Origin: JANNRA01 sp031401035
GTDB taxonomy: Bacteria > Desulfobacterota > Binatia > HRBIN30 > CADEER01
Assembly: GCA_031401035.1 (NCBI GenBank)
Contig: JANNRA010000185.1
Coordinates: forward strand, 49,293 to 113,292
DNA: 64,000 nucleotides
Direction of reading: 5' to 3'
The translations under genes and the position numbers were made by a program. The notes under the pieces were generated by a model, which was not told the DNA's origin, did no database searches, and was given only the letters and a program-made list of their open reading frames with translations. Positions 26,311-34,495 of the stretch are shown piece after piece. Within the stretch, counting starts at the first letter, position 1; each line of letters starts with the position of its first letter.

Positions 26311-27021
26311 CTATTGCAGCGGGAAGGGGATGCGCACGAAGTCGCGGCCCTGCGAGTGGCAGCCGGTGCAGCCGCCCAGGCCGACGCCCTCGAACACCTG
26401 GCCTGGGCCGAAGTACTCGTACCAGTACCAGCCGCGGCCGCGGTCGCTGTCGCCCTGCAGCTTGACCATCACCGCCCAGCCGGCGACGGCCTGTCCGGCG
26501 AAGTACAGCTCCTTCACCGCCGCGGCGCCTTGCGGGTGCTGCGCGTCACCGGCCTCGAGCGAGGCGAACAGCGCGTTGTTGACGAAGGTGCGGACGGAGC
26601 CGCCGTGCGGTCCTGTAGACGGATGCTGGGCCGACTCGGCCGGCCAGTCGCGGTAGCGGTCCGCCCGCAGCCAGGCGAGCAGTGCGTCGGGGTCGGTCGG
26701 CACGCCGCCGCCATCGGCGGTCGGTGTCGGTGTCTGCATGGGTGTGGCCGTGGCGCTGGCCGCCGGCGGGCAGCCGCCGAGGGCGGCGTTGATCGCGTCG
26801 ATGAGTTCGGCGATGGAGACCGCGCCGTCGCCGCCGCTGTCCATCACCGGGCAGGCGGCCAGCGGCGCGCTGCCGAGGGCGATGCCGATACCGGTCACGA
26901 GTTCGTTGATGGCCACCGTGCCGTCGCCGTCGCAATCGGGACAGGCGGCGGCGGCGGGCCCGGCGGTGGCGGCGAGGAGCAGCAGGGCGACTGACGACGG
27001 CAGCAGGCGGTGCATGCACAT
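26311..27021 (-). CDS. Exported EF-hand / Thr-Pro linker / cytochrome P460-like protein
   Basis: A 236-residue protein: a signal peptide (VALLLLAATAGPAAA), a paired dockerin/EF-hand-like module (CDGDGTVAINELVTGIG; SGGDGAVSIAELIDAIN), a short Thr-Pro linker (TPMQTPTPTA) and a C-terminal domain with WYWYEYFGPGQ and one haem motif, CTGCHSQGRDFV, near the end. The domain resembles cytochrome P460/P460-like proteins. It is the upstream neighbour of the large cytochrome gene on the same strand, so the two may work in one periplasmic redox process. Start codons at 27021 and 27015 are both possible. Confidence 0.75.
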   Translation of the reverse strand: MCMHRLLPSSVALLLLAATAGPAAAACPDCDGDGTVAINELVTGIGIALGSAPLAACPVMDSGGDGAVSIAELIDAINAALGGCPPAASATATPMQTPTPTADGGGVPTDPDALLAWLRADRYRDWPAESAQHPSTGPHGGSVRTFVNNALFASLEAGDAQHPQGAAAVKELYFAGQAVAGWAVMVKLQGDSDRGRGWYWYEYFGPGQVFEGVGLGGCTGCHSQGRDFVRIPFPLQ

Positions 27022-27047
27022 GAGATGCGCGCGCCGCCGGGGGCGTG

Positions 27048-28310
27048 TCAACGGGGTGCCACCGCCAGCGCATCCCGCGCGGACGTCCGCCACAGCCACC
27101 AGCTCGGCAGCAGCATCAGGGCCATCAGCGCCGAGTAGGTCTGCCAGGCGACGCGGTAGTCGCCGAGGCGATCGAACACCTGCGCCGAGAACAGGTTGCC
27201 GGCCATCGTCGCGGCCATGCAGCCCATCAGCGCGACGCCCAGCAGGCGGCCGATCTGCTCGGCGCCGAAGAGCTCGGCGAGAACGAGGGTGAGCAGGGCG
27301 ACGACGCCGCTGTTGACCAGGCCGTAGCCGACCGCCCAGACCGTGAAGACGGGCAGGGGATGGGCGTCCCACAGCACCAGCGAGCTCAGCGCCAGGCCGG
27401 CGACGACGAGCAGCAGCGCGGCGCGTGCCGAGTGGCGCTCGGCAATCCAGCCGAAGAGCGGCGCGCCGACGGCGCCGGCCAGGGTCAGGGTGCTCAACAC
27501 CCCGGAGGCGTCGGCCGGCGAATGCCCGAGGTCGGTCAGATAGGCGTGCAGGTGCAGCTGCACGGAGGTGACGAAGGCATAGATGCCGGCGTAGGCGAGG
27601 CACACCACCCACAGGCGGCGGTCGCGCCAGGGGATGTCGCGCAGGCGGATCGAGCCGCGACGCGCCTGCCGGTCATCCTCACCGCCGCTGTCTTGGCTGC
27701 CGGGCCGCAGGACGACCAGGATGAGGCCGGCGAGCAGCAGGTAGCCGCCCGCCAGGGTGGCCAGCGTCGCCCGCCAGCCCCACAGCGCCAGCAGCGAGGC
27801 GGCGCCGAGATAGATGCCGCTGTTGAGCAGGTTGTCGCCGCCGTTGAGAAAGCCGATGGCGAGGCTGCGGCGGTGCCGGAAGCGGCGCAGGACCAGCGCC
27901 GAGGCGGCGACGGAGCCGATCGCCGCCTGCCCCGGTCCCAGACCGGCCATGACCGCGTACAGTTGCGGCAGCGTCTCGACGCGCGACAACGCCAGGTTGC
28001 CGAGTCCGATGATCAAGGCGCCGCTGGCCAGCACGAGGCGCGCCCCGATCCGATCGGTGAGCAACCCGGCCAACGCCAAGCCGACGACCATCACGGCCAT
28101 GCGCAGCGTCATCGCCGCCGCGAAGTCGGTGCGCGCCCAGCCGAACTCCGCCAGCACCGGCTTCATCAGCACCGCGAAGACCATTGAAGAGGCGGTGTGC
28201 GCGCTGATCGCCACCACCCCCACCGCCAGCGCCACCCAGGCCGCCCAGCTTTCCCCCCACAACGATTGCCGCCCAAAGGATTCGCCTCGCGGCCCGTCTC
28301 GGCTCGGCAT
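27048..28310 (-). CDS. MFS transporter
   Basis: A 420-residue major facilitator protein with 12 predicted helices in two halves. The loop 2-3 motif appears as GLLTDRIGARLVL and its repeat as GWIAERHSARAAL. It resembles monocarboxylate/oxalate-formate-type MFS members. Substrate and direction are unknown. It diverges from the FadR-like regulator across a 114-nt gap containing that regulator's operator, so it may be co-regulated. The ATG at 28310 gives a short soluble N-terminus before the first helix. Confidence 0.85.
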   Translation of the reverse strand: MPSRDGPRGESFGRQSLWGESWAAWVALAVGVVAISAHTASSMVFAVLMKPVLAEFGWARTDFAAAMTLRMAVMVVGLALAGLLTDRIGARLVLASGALIIGLGNLALSRVETLPQLYAVMAGLGPGQAAIGSVAASALVLRRFRHRRSLAIGFLNGGDNLLNSGIYLGAASLLALWGWRATLATLAGGYLLLAGLILVVLRPGSQDSGGEDDRQARRGSIRLRDIPWRDRRLWVVCLAYAGIYAFVTSVQLHLHAYLTDLGHSPADASGVLSTLTLAGAVGAPLFGWIAERHSARAALLLVVAGLALSSLVLWDAHPLPVFTVWAVGYGLVNSGVVALLTLVLAELFGAEQIGRLLGVALMGCMAATMAGNLFSAQVFDRLGDYRVAWQTYSALMALMLLPSWWLWRTSARDALAVAPR

Positions 28311-28386
28311 CCGGCGCCGATACGCCGCGCGTCCGGGCAAGGCAAACGCCCGCCGCGCGGCGCCGCGACACCGGGCGCGACCGGTA

Positions 28387-28414
28387 TTGACAATTGGTTG
28401 GACCAACCGATAAC
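28387..28414 (+). promoter_or_regulatory. Sigma-70 promoter of the FadR-type regulator gene
   Basis: TTGACA (28387-28392), a perfect -35 box, is followed after 16 nt by GATAAC (28409-28414), four of six to TATAAT. The predicted start (about 28421-28423) is only 2-4 nt from the ATG at 28425, so the mRNA may be leaderless or nearly so. Confidence 0.65.
28394..28406 (+). promoter_or_regulatory. FadR-type operator between -35 and -10
   Basis: TTGGTTGGACCAA is a perfect palindrome of the TTGGT-N3-ACCAA form, matching the FadR-subfamily consensus TnGT-N3-ACnA. It lies entirely between the promoter boxes, so binding should block RNA polymerase. The simplest reading is autorepression by the adjacent regulator. 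Confidence 0.75.
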
Positions 28415-28424
28415 CGATTTCATC

Positions 28425-29180
28425 ATGGCTACGCCGCGCCGCCCCGCAGCTTTTCGCCCGCCGGCGCGGCGGCGCCTGCACGAGTCGGTGGCTGAGCAGT
28501 TGCGCGACGCCATTCTCGACGGGCGCTTTCGCGCCGGCGAGAAGCTGCCGCCGGAGCGCGAGTTGGCGGCCGAGTTCGAGGTCAACCGCACCTCGCTGCG
28601 CGAGGCGATCAAGGTGCTCGAGGGGCTCGGGCTGGTGCGTGTGCGGCAGGGCGACGGGGCGACGGTGCGGCCGCTGACCGAGGCCTCGCTGAGCGTGCTG
28701 CCGTTCATGATCCACCACGACGGCCGCACCGACGTGCAGGCGGTGGCCGATGTCACCGAGGTGCTGATGCCGCTGTTCTTCGAGATGGCGCGCCTGGCGG
28801 TCGAGCGCTATCGCCCCGCCCAGCTGGCGGCGCTGCGGGCGCTGCGCGCCGTTGTCGCCGACGCGGCGCTGGCGCGCGAAGCGCGCTTCGAGGCGGTACG
28901 CCAGGTGCTCGAGCTGGTCTCCGACATGACCGCCAACCGCGTCTGGCAGATGCTGGCGCGCAAGACCGCTGCCTTTCTGCGCTCCGAGCCGATGCGCCAG
29001 GCGCGCCACGACCTGCGCCGCGACCCCGGCCACAGCCTACCGACCATCGATCGCTGCCTGGCGGCGCTCGACGCGCGCCGTCCCGAGGACGCCCTGGCGG
29101 CGCTGCGCGAGTTCATCGCCGGCGTCGGCGATGTCATCCTCGATATGCGCGGCGCCCGGCGGCGACGCGCCGCCTCCTGA
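28425..29180 (+). CDS. GntR family (FadR subfamily) transcriptional regulator
   Basis: A 251-residue regulator. The winged helix-turn-helix (residues about 20-80) has the GntR signature LHESVAEQLRDAI, GEKLPPERELAAEF and VNRTSLREAIKVLEGLGLVRV. The C-terminal part (about 95-240) is an all-helical ligand domain of FadR size. FadR members respond to fatty acyl-CoAs or small organic acids; the ligand here is unknown. It is divergent from the MFS transporter and 41 nt upstream of the diiron protein on the same strand, and these are its likely targets. Confidence 0.9.
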   Translation: MATPRRPAAFRPPARRRLHESVAEQLRDAILDGRFRAGEKLPPERELAAEFEVNRTSLREAIKVLEGLGLVRVRQGDGATVRPLTEASLSVLPFMIHHDGRTDVQAVADVTEVLMPLFFEMARLAVERYRPAQLAALRALRAVVADAALAREARFEAVRQVLELVSDMTANRVWQMLARKTAAFLRSEPMRQARHDLRRDPGHSLPTIDRCLAALDARRPEDALAALREFIAGVGDVILDMRGARRRRAAS

Positions 29181-29221
29181 CACCCTGCAGCCCGTCTGCA
29201 CCACTCCCGAAAGGACCGCAC

Positions 29222-30316
29222 ATGAGCGAGTTCGCGATAGAGACTCCGACCCAGGAACCCGGCCTCGAGACGGCGATGAAGGTTGTCTACCAGTGGGACT
29301 ACGACCCGCAGGTCGACGAACTGCGTCGCCTCTACGTGAAGGCCACCGAGGCGCAGTGGATCGCCGAGCGCGACCTCGACTGGGACCGCGACATCGACCA
29401 CGCCCGCTTCGGCAGCATGCCGCTCAATACCGCCGTGCCGATCGAGCAGTGCTCCTACTGGCGCGCCCTGCCGGAGGCGACGCAGCACGACCTCATGCGC
29501 CGCACCTCGGCCTTCCGGCTGAGCAACTTCCTGCACGGCGAGCAGGGCGCCTTGATGGTCGCCGCGCAGCTCGTCAACGCGGTGCCGCACACCGATGCCA
29601 AGTTCTACGCCGCGACGCAGACCATGGACGAGGCGCGCCACGTTGAGGTCTTCGCGCGCTACATCAAGAAACTCGACCACGTGTACCCGATCGCCGCGCC
29701 GGTGAAGCACATCCTCGACGCGACGCTGCAGACCGACGACTGGCTGAAGAAGCTGGTCGGCATGCAGATCGTCGTCGAGGGGCTGGCGCTCTACAGCTTC
29801 AAGGAGATGCGCTCGCTGTGCGAGGAGCCGCTGCTGAAGGACCTGCTGACCTACGTGGCGCGCGACGAGGCGCGCCACCACGCCTACGGCGTCCAGTACG
29901 TCGAGCGCTGCGTGCCCCTGCTCGGCGATGCCGAGCGCCGCGAGCTCGAGGATTTCGCCCTCGAGGCGGCGCGGACGCTGATCGACAATCGCAGTCAGCA
30001 GGCGCTGGCCGGCGCGGTGATGTCCATCTGGGCCGAAGCCGGCATCGATCCGGTCGAGCTCTTCGCCTGCGTGCAGCGTGAGCGCGAGGAGCTGACGCGC
30101 GGCCTCAAGAAGGGGCGTCGTCTCGGGCCGGTGCAGGGTTTCGTCATTCCGACGCTGCGCCGTTGCGGCCTGCTCAGCGAGCGCGTCGCCGGCCACTTCC
30201 ACGAGTTCCTGCGCGCCAATCTCGGCGGCAACATGGTCGGCGAGAACGTCGAGGAGTTCCTTGCCCAGCTGCCCGACCTGCCGCACGACACCGCCGCCTG
30301 GGCGATGGGGAACTGA
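29222..30316 (+). CDS. Ferritin-like diiron protein (R2-like/AurF-like oxygenase candidate)
   Basis: A 364-residue helical protein with the full set of carboxylate-bridged diiron ligands in a four-helix bundle: Glu in FLHGEQGALM, ExxH in MDEARHVEVF, Glu in VVEGLALYS, and ExxH in RDEARHHAYG. Such proteins activate oxygen for hydroxylation, N-oxygenation or desaturation. Its substrate is not evident. A GAAAGGA ribosome site precedes the ATG. It probably belongs to the regulon of the GntR protein just upstream. Confidence 0.82.
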   Translation: MSEFAIETPTQEPGLETAMKVVYQWDYDPQVDELRRLYVKATEAQWIAERDLDWDRDIDHARFGSMPLNTAVPIEQCSYWRALPEATQHDLMRRTSAFRLSNFLHGEQGALMVAAQLVNAVPHTDAKFYAATQTMDEARHVEVFARYIKKLDHVYPIAAPVKHILDATLQTDDWLKKLVGMQIVVEGLALYSFKEMRSLCEEPLLKDLLTYVARDEARHHAYGVQYVERCVPLLGDAERRELEDFALEAARTLIDNRSQQALAGAVMSIWAEAGIDPVELFACVQREREELTRGLKKGRRLGPVQGFVIPTLRRCGLLSERVAGHFHEFLRANLGGNMVGENVEEFLAQLPDLPHDTAAWAMGN

Positions 30317-30329
30317 GGAGTACGAAGAA

Positions 30330-30395
30330 CTCACACGGAGAAACGGAGACGCGGAGAGAACCATCTTCCTCCGTGCCTCCGTTTCTCCGTGTGAG
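30330..30395. terminator. 27-bp inverted repeat hairpin, TCACACGGAG family
   Basis: Arms at 30330-30356 and 30369-30395 are reverse complements with two mismatches; each begins CTCACACGGAGAAACGGAG on its own strand. On the plus strand a GCTTTTCTCTTCT tract follows, so it can act as a terminator for the diiron gene. The same repeat family recurs at 30980-31082, beyond the next gene. Confidence 0.7.
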
Positions 30396-30406
30396 GCTTT
30401 TCTCTT

Positions 30407-30955
30407 CTACGAGAAGGAGCGGGCGAAGAGGGCGGCGATGGCTGCCGCGCCGTTCGGGCGCAGGTGGCGGGTGCCGGTGCCGGCGAAGTGCGGATGGGCG
30501 ATCGTCGGCTGGCGCGGCTGCCAGGCGGTGCCGCTCCAGGCGAGCCAGGCGTCGCGGTCCTGATCGAAGACGTAGACCGGTTTGTTGCACAGCTTGCCGA
30601 ACTCGGCGCCCCAGCCGGTGCCGCCCATCACCGTGTCGTCCTCGAGGACCGTGCCGACCGCGTAGACCTCCTGGGCGTTGTTCACCTGGTGCCAGATCGT
30701 CTGCAGCACCCGCTTGATGTAGTCGGTCTCCGGGTAGTGGCGGCGCATGAGCTTCGAGACGTAGGCCAGACTGACGTCGCCGTGCAGCAGTTCGGCGTGG
30801 CTGAGCGTGCGGACGCCGCGCTGGCGCTCGATGTCGTGCCCGTCGAAGGTGAAAGTCACCTCTTCGATCCCATGCCGTTCGGCGCCGGCGCCGAAGGCAG
30901 CCTCGGCGCCGCGCAGGCCACCGCTGTAGAGAACGCAGTCCTGCGGGTTCAACAT
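30407..30955 (-). CDS. Conserved hypothetical, nucleotide-binding (SLOG-like) fold suggested
   Basis: A 182-residue soluble protein. It opens with VLYSGGLRGAEAAFG, a glycine-rich strand-loop-helix like that of SLOG/LOG-type nucleotide-binding proteins, and later has GGTGWGAEFGKLCNKPVYVFDQ, like the second conserved loop of that fold. No catalytic assignment is possible. A GGGAGGG ribosome site supports the ATG at 30955. It lies between copies of the TCACACGGAG inverted repeat on both sides, which hints that repeat and gene may have moved as a unit. Confidence 0.65.
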   Translation of the reverse strand: MLNPQDCVLYSGGLRGAEAAFGAGAERHGIEEVTFTFDGHDIERQRGVRTLSHAELLHGDVSLAYVSKLMRRHYPETDYIKRVLQTIWHQVNNAQEVYAVGTVLEDDTVMGGTGWGAEFGKLCNKPVYVFDQDRDAWLAWSGTAWQPRQPTIAHPHFAGTGTRHLRPNGAAAIAALFARSFS

Positions 30956-30979
30956 GGCAGAGCCCTCCCGGAGCACGGA

Positions 30980-31082
30980 TTCACACGGAGGCACGCAGGC
31001 ACGCAGAGGGCGGAGTCGAATCCGCTCCACCTGCAGTCGTCCGCGCTCTTCATGGCTCCGTTGCTCCGCTTCTCCGTGTGAA
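30980..31082. repeat. Second TCACACGGAG-family inverted repeat pair
   Basis: A left arm starting TTCACACGGAGGCACGCAGG (30980) and a right arm (31056-31082) whose reverse complement starts TTCACACGGAG. The arms match perfectly over 11 nt and then degenerate with the same G-A-C-rich periodicity. They lie in the gap between the SLOG-like gene and apaG and belong to the same family as the hairpin at 30330-30395. Confidence 0.6.
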
Positions 31083-31093
31083 GTCTTCCGGTC

Positions 31094-31483
31094 CTAATTG
31101 ATTGCGTGCGGCTCGCCGAGGGAAAAGGGCGCGATGGCGGCGTCGAAGCGCTCACCGCCCGGGGTGACCATCTGATAGGTGCCGTGCATGGTGCCGAACG
31201 GGGTCTCCAGGGGGCAGGCGGAGGTGTAGGTGAACGACTCGCCCGGGGCCAGGGTCGGCTGCTCGCCGACCACTCCCGGACCGCGCACCTCGCGCACCTG
31301 GCCGTCGGCGTCGGTGATGATCCAGTGGCGACTCATCACCTGCGCCGTGTCCTCGCCCTGGTTGGTGATTTCGACTGTGTAGATGAAGAACCAGCTGCCC
31401 TGATCGGGCTCCGAGCGCTCGGGGACGTAGCTCGACTGGACGCGGACGCGGATCGCGCGGGTGACTGCCTCGGAAGAGAACAC
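31094..31483 (-). CDS. apaG: ApaG protein (Co2+/Mg2+ efflux-associated, FN3-like fold)
   Basis: A 129-residue protein of the expected ApaG length. Diagnostic segments are VQSSYVPERS, FFIYTVEITNQG, SRHWIITDADG, VRGPGVVGEQP and the TPFGTMHGTYQM glycine-rich end. ApaG is a small beta-sandwich protein linked to cobalt and magnesium homeostasis and pyrophosphate metabolism; its biochemical role is poorly defined. A GTG at 31483 gives the right length. It is divergent from the DUF1269 gene, 126 nt apart. Confidence 0.92.
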   Translation of the reverse strand: MFSSEAVTRAIRVRVQSSYVPERSEPDQGSWFFIYTVEITNQGEDTAQVMSRHWIITDADGQVREVRGPGVVGEQPTLAPGESFTYTSACPLETPFGTMHGTYQMVTPGGERFDAAIAPFSLGEPHAIN

Positions 31484-31609
31484 ACCGGCGGGGTAGCGAG
31501 AACGGCGCGCGCGGTCAACACGGACCAGGTCGGCCCGGTCGACACCGGGTTGACAAGCGCGCGGCATGAGGTCGAATGCCGGGACACAGTAAACAAGGAG
31601 GTTCGTGCG

Positions 31610-32113
31610 ATGAGTGATCTGGTGGTGATTGGCTACGACAACGAGTTCCGCGCCGACGAAGTGCGTCTGGAACTGGTGAAGATGCAGAAGGACTACCTGC
31701 TCGACCTCGAGGACGCCGTGGTGGCGGTGAAGAAGGCCGACGGCAAGGTGAAGCTGCACCAGGCGACCTCGCTGCCGACGGCGGGGGCGATGGGCGGCGG
31801 TTTCTGGGGCCTGCTGATCGGCACCATCTTTCTCAATCCGTTGCTCGGTGCGGCGGTCGGCGCGGCGGCCGGCGCCACGGCGGGCGCGCTGTCCGATGTC
31901 GGTATCAACGACAACTTCATGAAGGAGCTCGGCGGCACCCTCAAGCCCGGCTCGTCGGCGCTGTTCGTCCTGGTGCGCAAGGCGACGCCGGACAAGGTGC
32001 TCGACGCGGTGAAGGGGATGGGCGGCACGGTGCTCAAGACCTCGCTCAGCCACGACGACGAAGCGAAGCTGCAGGCCGTGCTGGCGGCGTCGGCCCCGGC
32101 GGCGAAGGCATGA
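31610..32113 (+). CDS. DUF1269 membrane protein
   Basis: A 167-residue protein starting MSDLVVIGYDNEF behind an AAGGAGG ribosome site. The N-terminal alpha/beta part (KADGKVKLHQA) leads into a Gly/Ala-rich hydrophobic hairpin (GGGFWGLLIGTIFLNPLLG then AAVGAAAGATAGAL), and a C-terminal part rich in Lys/Asp follows. This is the DUF1269 layout. It is probably membrane-associated; no function is established. The stop overlaps the next start. Confidence 0.85.
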   Translation: MSDLVVIGYDNEFRADEVRLELVKMQKDYLLDLEDAVVAVKKADGKVKLHQATSLPTAGAMGGGFWGLLIGTIFLNPLLGAAVGAAAGATAGALSDVGINDNFMKELGGTLKPGSSALFVLVRKATPDKVLDAVKGMGGTVLKTSLSHDDEAKLQAVLAASAPAAKA

Positions 32114-32668
32114 GGCAAGTCTGGGTGGCGCTGGCGGGGCGCAGGGGCGCCCCCGCCCCGGGGGCGCCGAACGCGGCCGCCGCGCCGGCGCGGCCGGGGG
32201 GCCCGCCAGGCAACTTCACCCGCCCCCACCCCGCCCGCCGCCGCGGGCGCGCAGACGCCGGCGGCCGCGCCGGCGCTGCCGGAGGACCTGCAGGTCAAGT
32301 TCACCGTCGCCGACGCCGACGGCAGCGGCGGCCTGACCCTCGATGAGGCGATCAAGGGCGGCTACGCCTCGCAGCGCTTCACCACCGTTGACCGCGACAA
32401 CGACCGCATCGTCACGCTCGCCGAGATCGCCACCTACCTCGCCGATCGCGCCGCCGGCTGGCGCCGGGCCGATGCGAACAACGACGGCGCCATCAGTCGC
32501 CAGGAGGCGGAGGCCTCGCCGGAGTTGCGCAGTTCGTTCAGCAGCGCCGACCGCGACGCCGACGGCATGCTGCGCCAGCGGGAGCACGAGGCGTGGTCAC
32601 AGACGTCGCTGTTCCAGAATACCGATCTGCCCTACGTCGTGCCGAACATCTTCAACAAACGTTTCTGA
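32110..32668 (+). pseudogene. EF-hand protein with a frame break in a G/C-rich N-terminal stretch
   Basis: From about 32215 to the TGA at 32666-32668 one frame encodes an Ala/Pro-rich linker and four calcium-binding loops (DADGSGGLTLDE, DRDNDRIVTLAE, DANNDGAISRQE, DRDADGMLRQRE), then a tail ending NIFNKRF. That frame has no start codon. An ATG at 32110 opens a likely signal peptide (MRQVWVALAG) in another frame. The switch occurs in a run of Gs and Cs (about 32135-32210) that looks like sequencing error. The intact gene probably encodes an exported EF-hand protein of about 185 residues. Confidence 0.65.
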
Positions 32669-32670
32669 CC

Positions 32671-33306
32671 TCAGACCGGCGGCGGCGGCGCCAGCGACTC
32701 GCCGGAGGCGTTCTTCTCGCGCAGCAGCGTCAGCAGGCGGTCGGGACCGCCCTGGGCGACGATGTCCTGGAACTGCGAGCGGAAGTTCGACACCAGGCTG
32801 ACGCCCTCGACGATGACGTCGATGATCTTCCATTGCCCGTCGCGCTGCCGCAGACGGTAGTCGACCAGCACGTCCTCGCTGCCGCCGCCGCGCACCAGCT
32901 TCGACTGCACGGTGATGTCGCCGCGCGCCTCAGGCCGTTCGCCGAGGATCTGCACCTTCTCGTTCTTGTAGCTGTCGACGTTGCGGCCGTATGTCACCGA
33001 CAGGTGGCGCTTGAACTCCTGCTCGAACTCCTGGCGCTGCGCCGGGGAGAACTTCGCCCAGTTGCGCGCCACGACGAGCTTGGAGAGGGTTTGGAAGTCG
33101 ATCGCCTCGTAGGCGATGGCCTCGATGCGCGTCCGCTTCTGGTCGCTGTCGAGCGCCGCGTCCTTGAGGACGCCGATCACCTGGCTGGCCAGGCCGTCGA
33201 CGACCTGTGCCGGTGTCGATTGCCCCAGCGCGACGCCGGCCAACAGCCCCAGCGCCGCGAGCGTTTCACTGGCCCTCTTCCAGGTACCCCTCGATGACTT
33301 CGTCAT
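32671..33306 (-). CDS. mlaC: MlaC-family periplasmic phospholipid-binding protein
   Basis: A 211-residue exported protein (signal LAALGLLAGVALG) of the Ttg2D/MlaC family. Matching features are IEAIAYEAIDFQTLSKLVVARNW, FKRHLSVTYGRNVDSY and the beta-strand end DGQWKIIDVIVEGVSLV. MlaC carries phospholipids between MlaA at the outer membrane and MlaFEDB at the inner membrane. It is the last gene of the mla operon and its start lies 41 nt inside mlaA. Confidence 0.93.
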   Translation of the reverse strand: MTKSSRGTWKRASETLAALGLLAGVALGQSTPAQVVDGLASQVIGVLKDAALDSDQKRTRIEAIAYEAIDFQTLSKLVVARNWAKFSPAQRQEFEQEFKRHLSVTYGRNVDSYKNEKVQILGERPEARGDITVQSKLVRGGGSEDVLVDYRLRQRDGQWKIIDVIVEGVSLVSNFRSQFQDIVAQGGPDRLLTLLREKNASGESLAPPPPV

Positions 33307-34024
33307 TGTACAGTTCCTCCTGTTCCGCGGCGCTGGGAGTCTCGCCGTTGATCAGCTTCCAGCGTCGCTGCACGTAGGCGTTGCGGACGAACGTATAGTA
33401 GTCCAGCGACGCTGCCTTCACATCCCGCACCTGGTCGAGGACGCGGGCGCGGCGATTGAGGATGTCGATCGCCCCGAGGCCGGCGGTGAGGCCGGGGATG
33501 GTGACGAAGTACGGGTACACCGCCAGCATGCCGTCGGCGACCAGGCCGCCGGCGTCGCGCGGGCTCGACGGGCCGAGCAGCGGCAACATGAAGAACGGCC
33601 CGGGGGCGATGCCCCAACGCCCGAGCGTCAGGCCGGTGTCCTGCACATGCGCCGGGACGCCGAAGTCGGCGGCGAGATCATAGAAGCCGAGCCCGCCCAG
33701 AAAGGTGTTGCACTGGAAACGCGCCGTCGTCGCCGCCGCGTCGTGGAAGCGCGCCTGCAGCAGGTCGTTCACCAGCACCACCGGGAAGCGCAGGTTGTCG
33801 AAGAAATTGCTCAGGCCGCGCTGCGCCACGTCCGGGACCGCCCAGTCCCAGCCCTTCGCCGCCGGCTCGAGGCCGTAGCTGTCGACGGCGTCGTTGAAGG
33901 AGAAGATGGCGCGGTTGTACCTCTCCCAGGGATCGTGGTCGGGACGCGGTGGCTGAGCGCCGGCGCAACCGCCGAGGGCCGCGGCGAGCACGAGGACGAC
34001 GAGACGGGCGGGCAGGCGGCTCAT
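33266..34024 (-). CDS. mlaA: MlaA (VacJ) outer-membrane lipoprotein
   Basis: A 252-residue lipoprotein with lipobox LGGC. The core has DPWERYNRAIFSFNDAVD, RGLSNFFDNLRFPVVLVNDLLQ and LGRWGIAPGPFFMLPLLGPSSPRD, all diagnostic of VacJ/MlaA. It forms a doughnut in the outer membrane that removes phospholipids from the outer leaflet. Finding mlaA inside the operon between mlaD and mlaC differs from E. coli, where it is unlinked. The start overlaps the mlaD stop (ATGA). Confidence 0.95.
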   Translation of the reverse strand: MSRLPARLVVLVLAAALGGCAGAQPPRPDHDPWERYNRAIFSFNDAVDSYGLEPAAKGWDWAVPDVAQRGLSNFFDNLRFPVVLVNDLLQARFHDAAATTARFQCNTFLGGLGFYDLAADFGVPAHVQDTGLTLGRWGIAPGPFFMLPLLGPSSPRDAGGLVADGMLAVYPYFVTIPGLTAGLGAIDILNRRARVLDQVRDVKAASLDYYTFVRNAYVQRRWKLINGETPSAAEQEELYNDEVIEGYLEEGQ

Positions 34025-34491
34025 GGCTTCTCCGACGCCGAGCCGACGTTGGCGTTGTGGATGAGCTTGCCGATCATGCGCTCGAGGATGACCGCCGACT
34101 CGACGAACTCGATCTGGTCGCCGCTCTTCAGGATGTCGTCCTCGGCGCCCGGTTGCAGCGACATGTAGCGATCGCCGAGCACGCCCGAAGTGACGATCGA
34201 CGCGGTGGTGTCGACCGGTAGCCGCAGCGCCGGGTCGAGGGTGAGGGAGACGCGGGCGCGGTAGTCGTTGGCCAGGCCGATGTCCTCGATCTCGCCGACC
34301 TTGACGCCGGAGATGACCACCGGGGCGCGCGGCTTGAGGCCGCCGATCTCGTCGAAGTCGGCGAAGACGCGCAGGCCGGTCGGGCCGGTGTACGAGACGC
34401 CGCCGACGCGCAGCGACAGGTAGGCGATGGCGGCCAGTCCGGCGAGGACGAAACAGCCGACGAGCAGGTCGCGGGTTGGCGATCGACGCAT
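34021..34491 (-). CDS. mlaD: MlaD-family MCE domain lipid transport protein
   Basis: A 156-residue protein: an N-terminal membrane helix (LLVGCFVLAGLAAIAYLSL) and one MCE domain (YTGPTGLRVFADFDEIGGLKPRAPVVISGVKVGEI; TSGVLGDRYMSLQPG). MlaD hexamers form the periplasmic ring that takes lipid from MlaC. Length and single MCE domain match E. coli MlaD. Confidence 0.95.
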   Translation of the reverse strand: MRRSPTRDLLVGCFVLAGLAAIAYLSLRVGGVSYTGPTGLRVFADFDEIGGLKPRAPVVISGVKVGEIEDIGLANDYRARVSLTLDPALRLPVDTTASIVTSGVLGDRYMSLQPGAEDDILKSGDQIEFVESAVILERMIGKLIHNANVGSASEKP

Positions 34492-34495
34492 GCGC

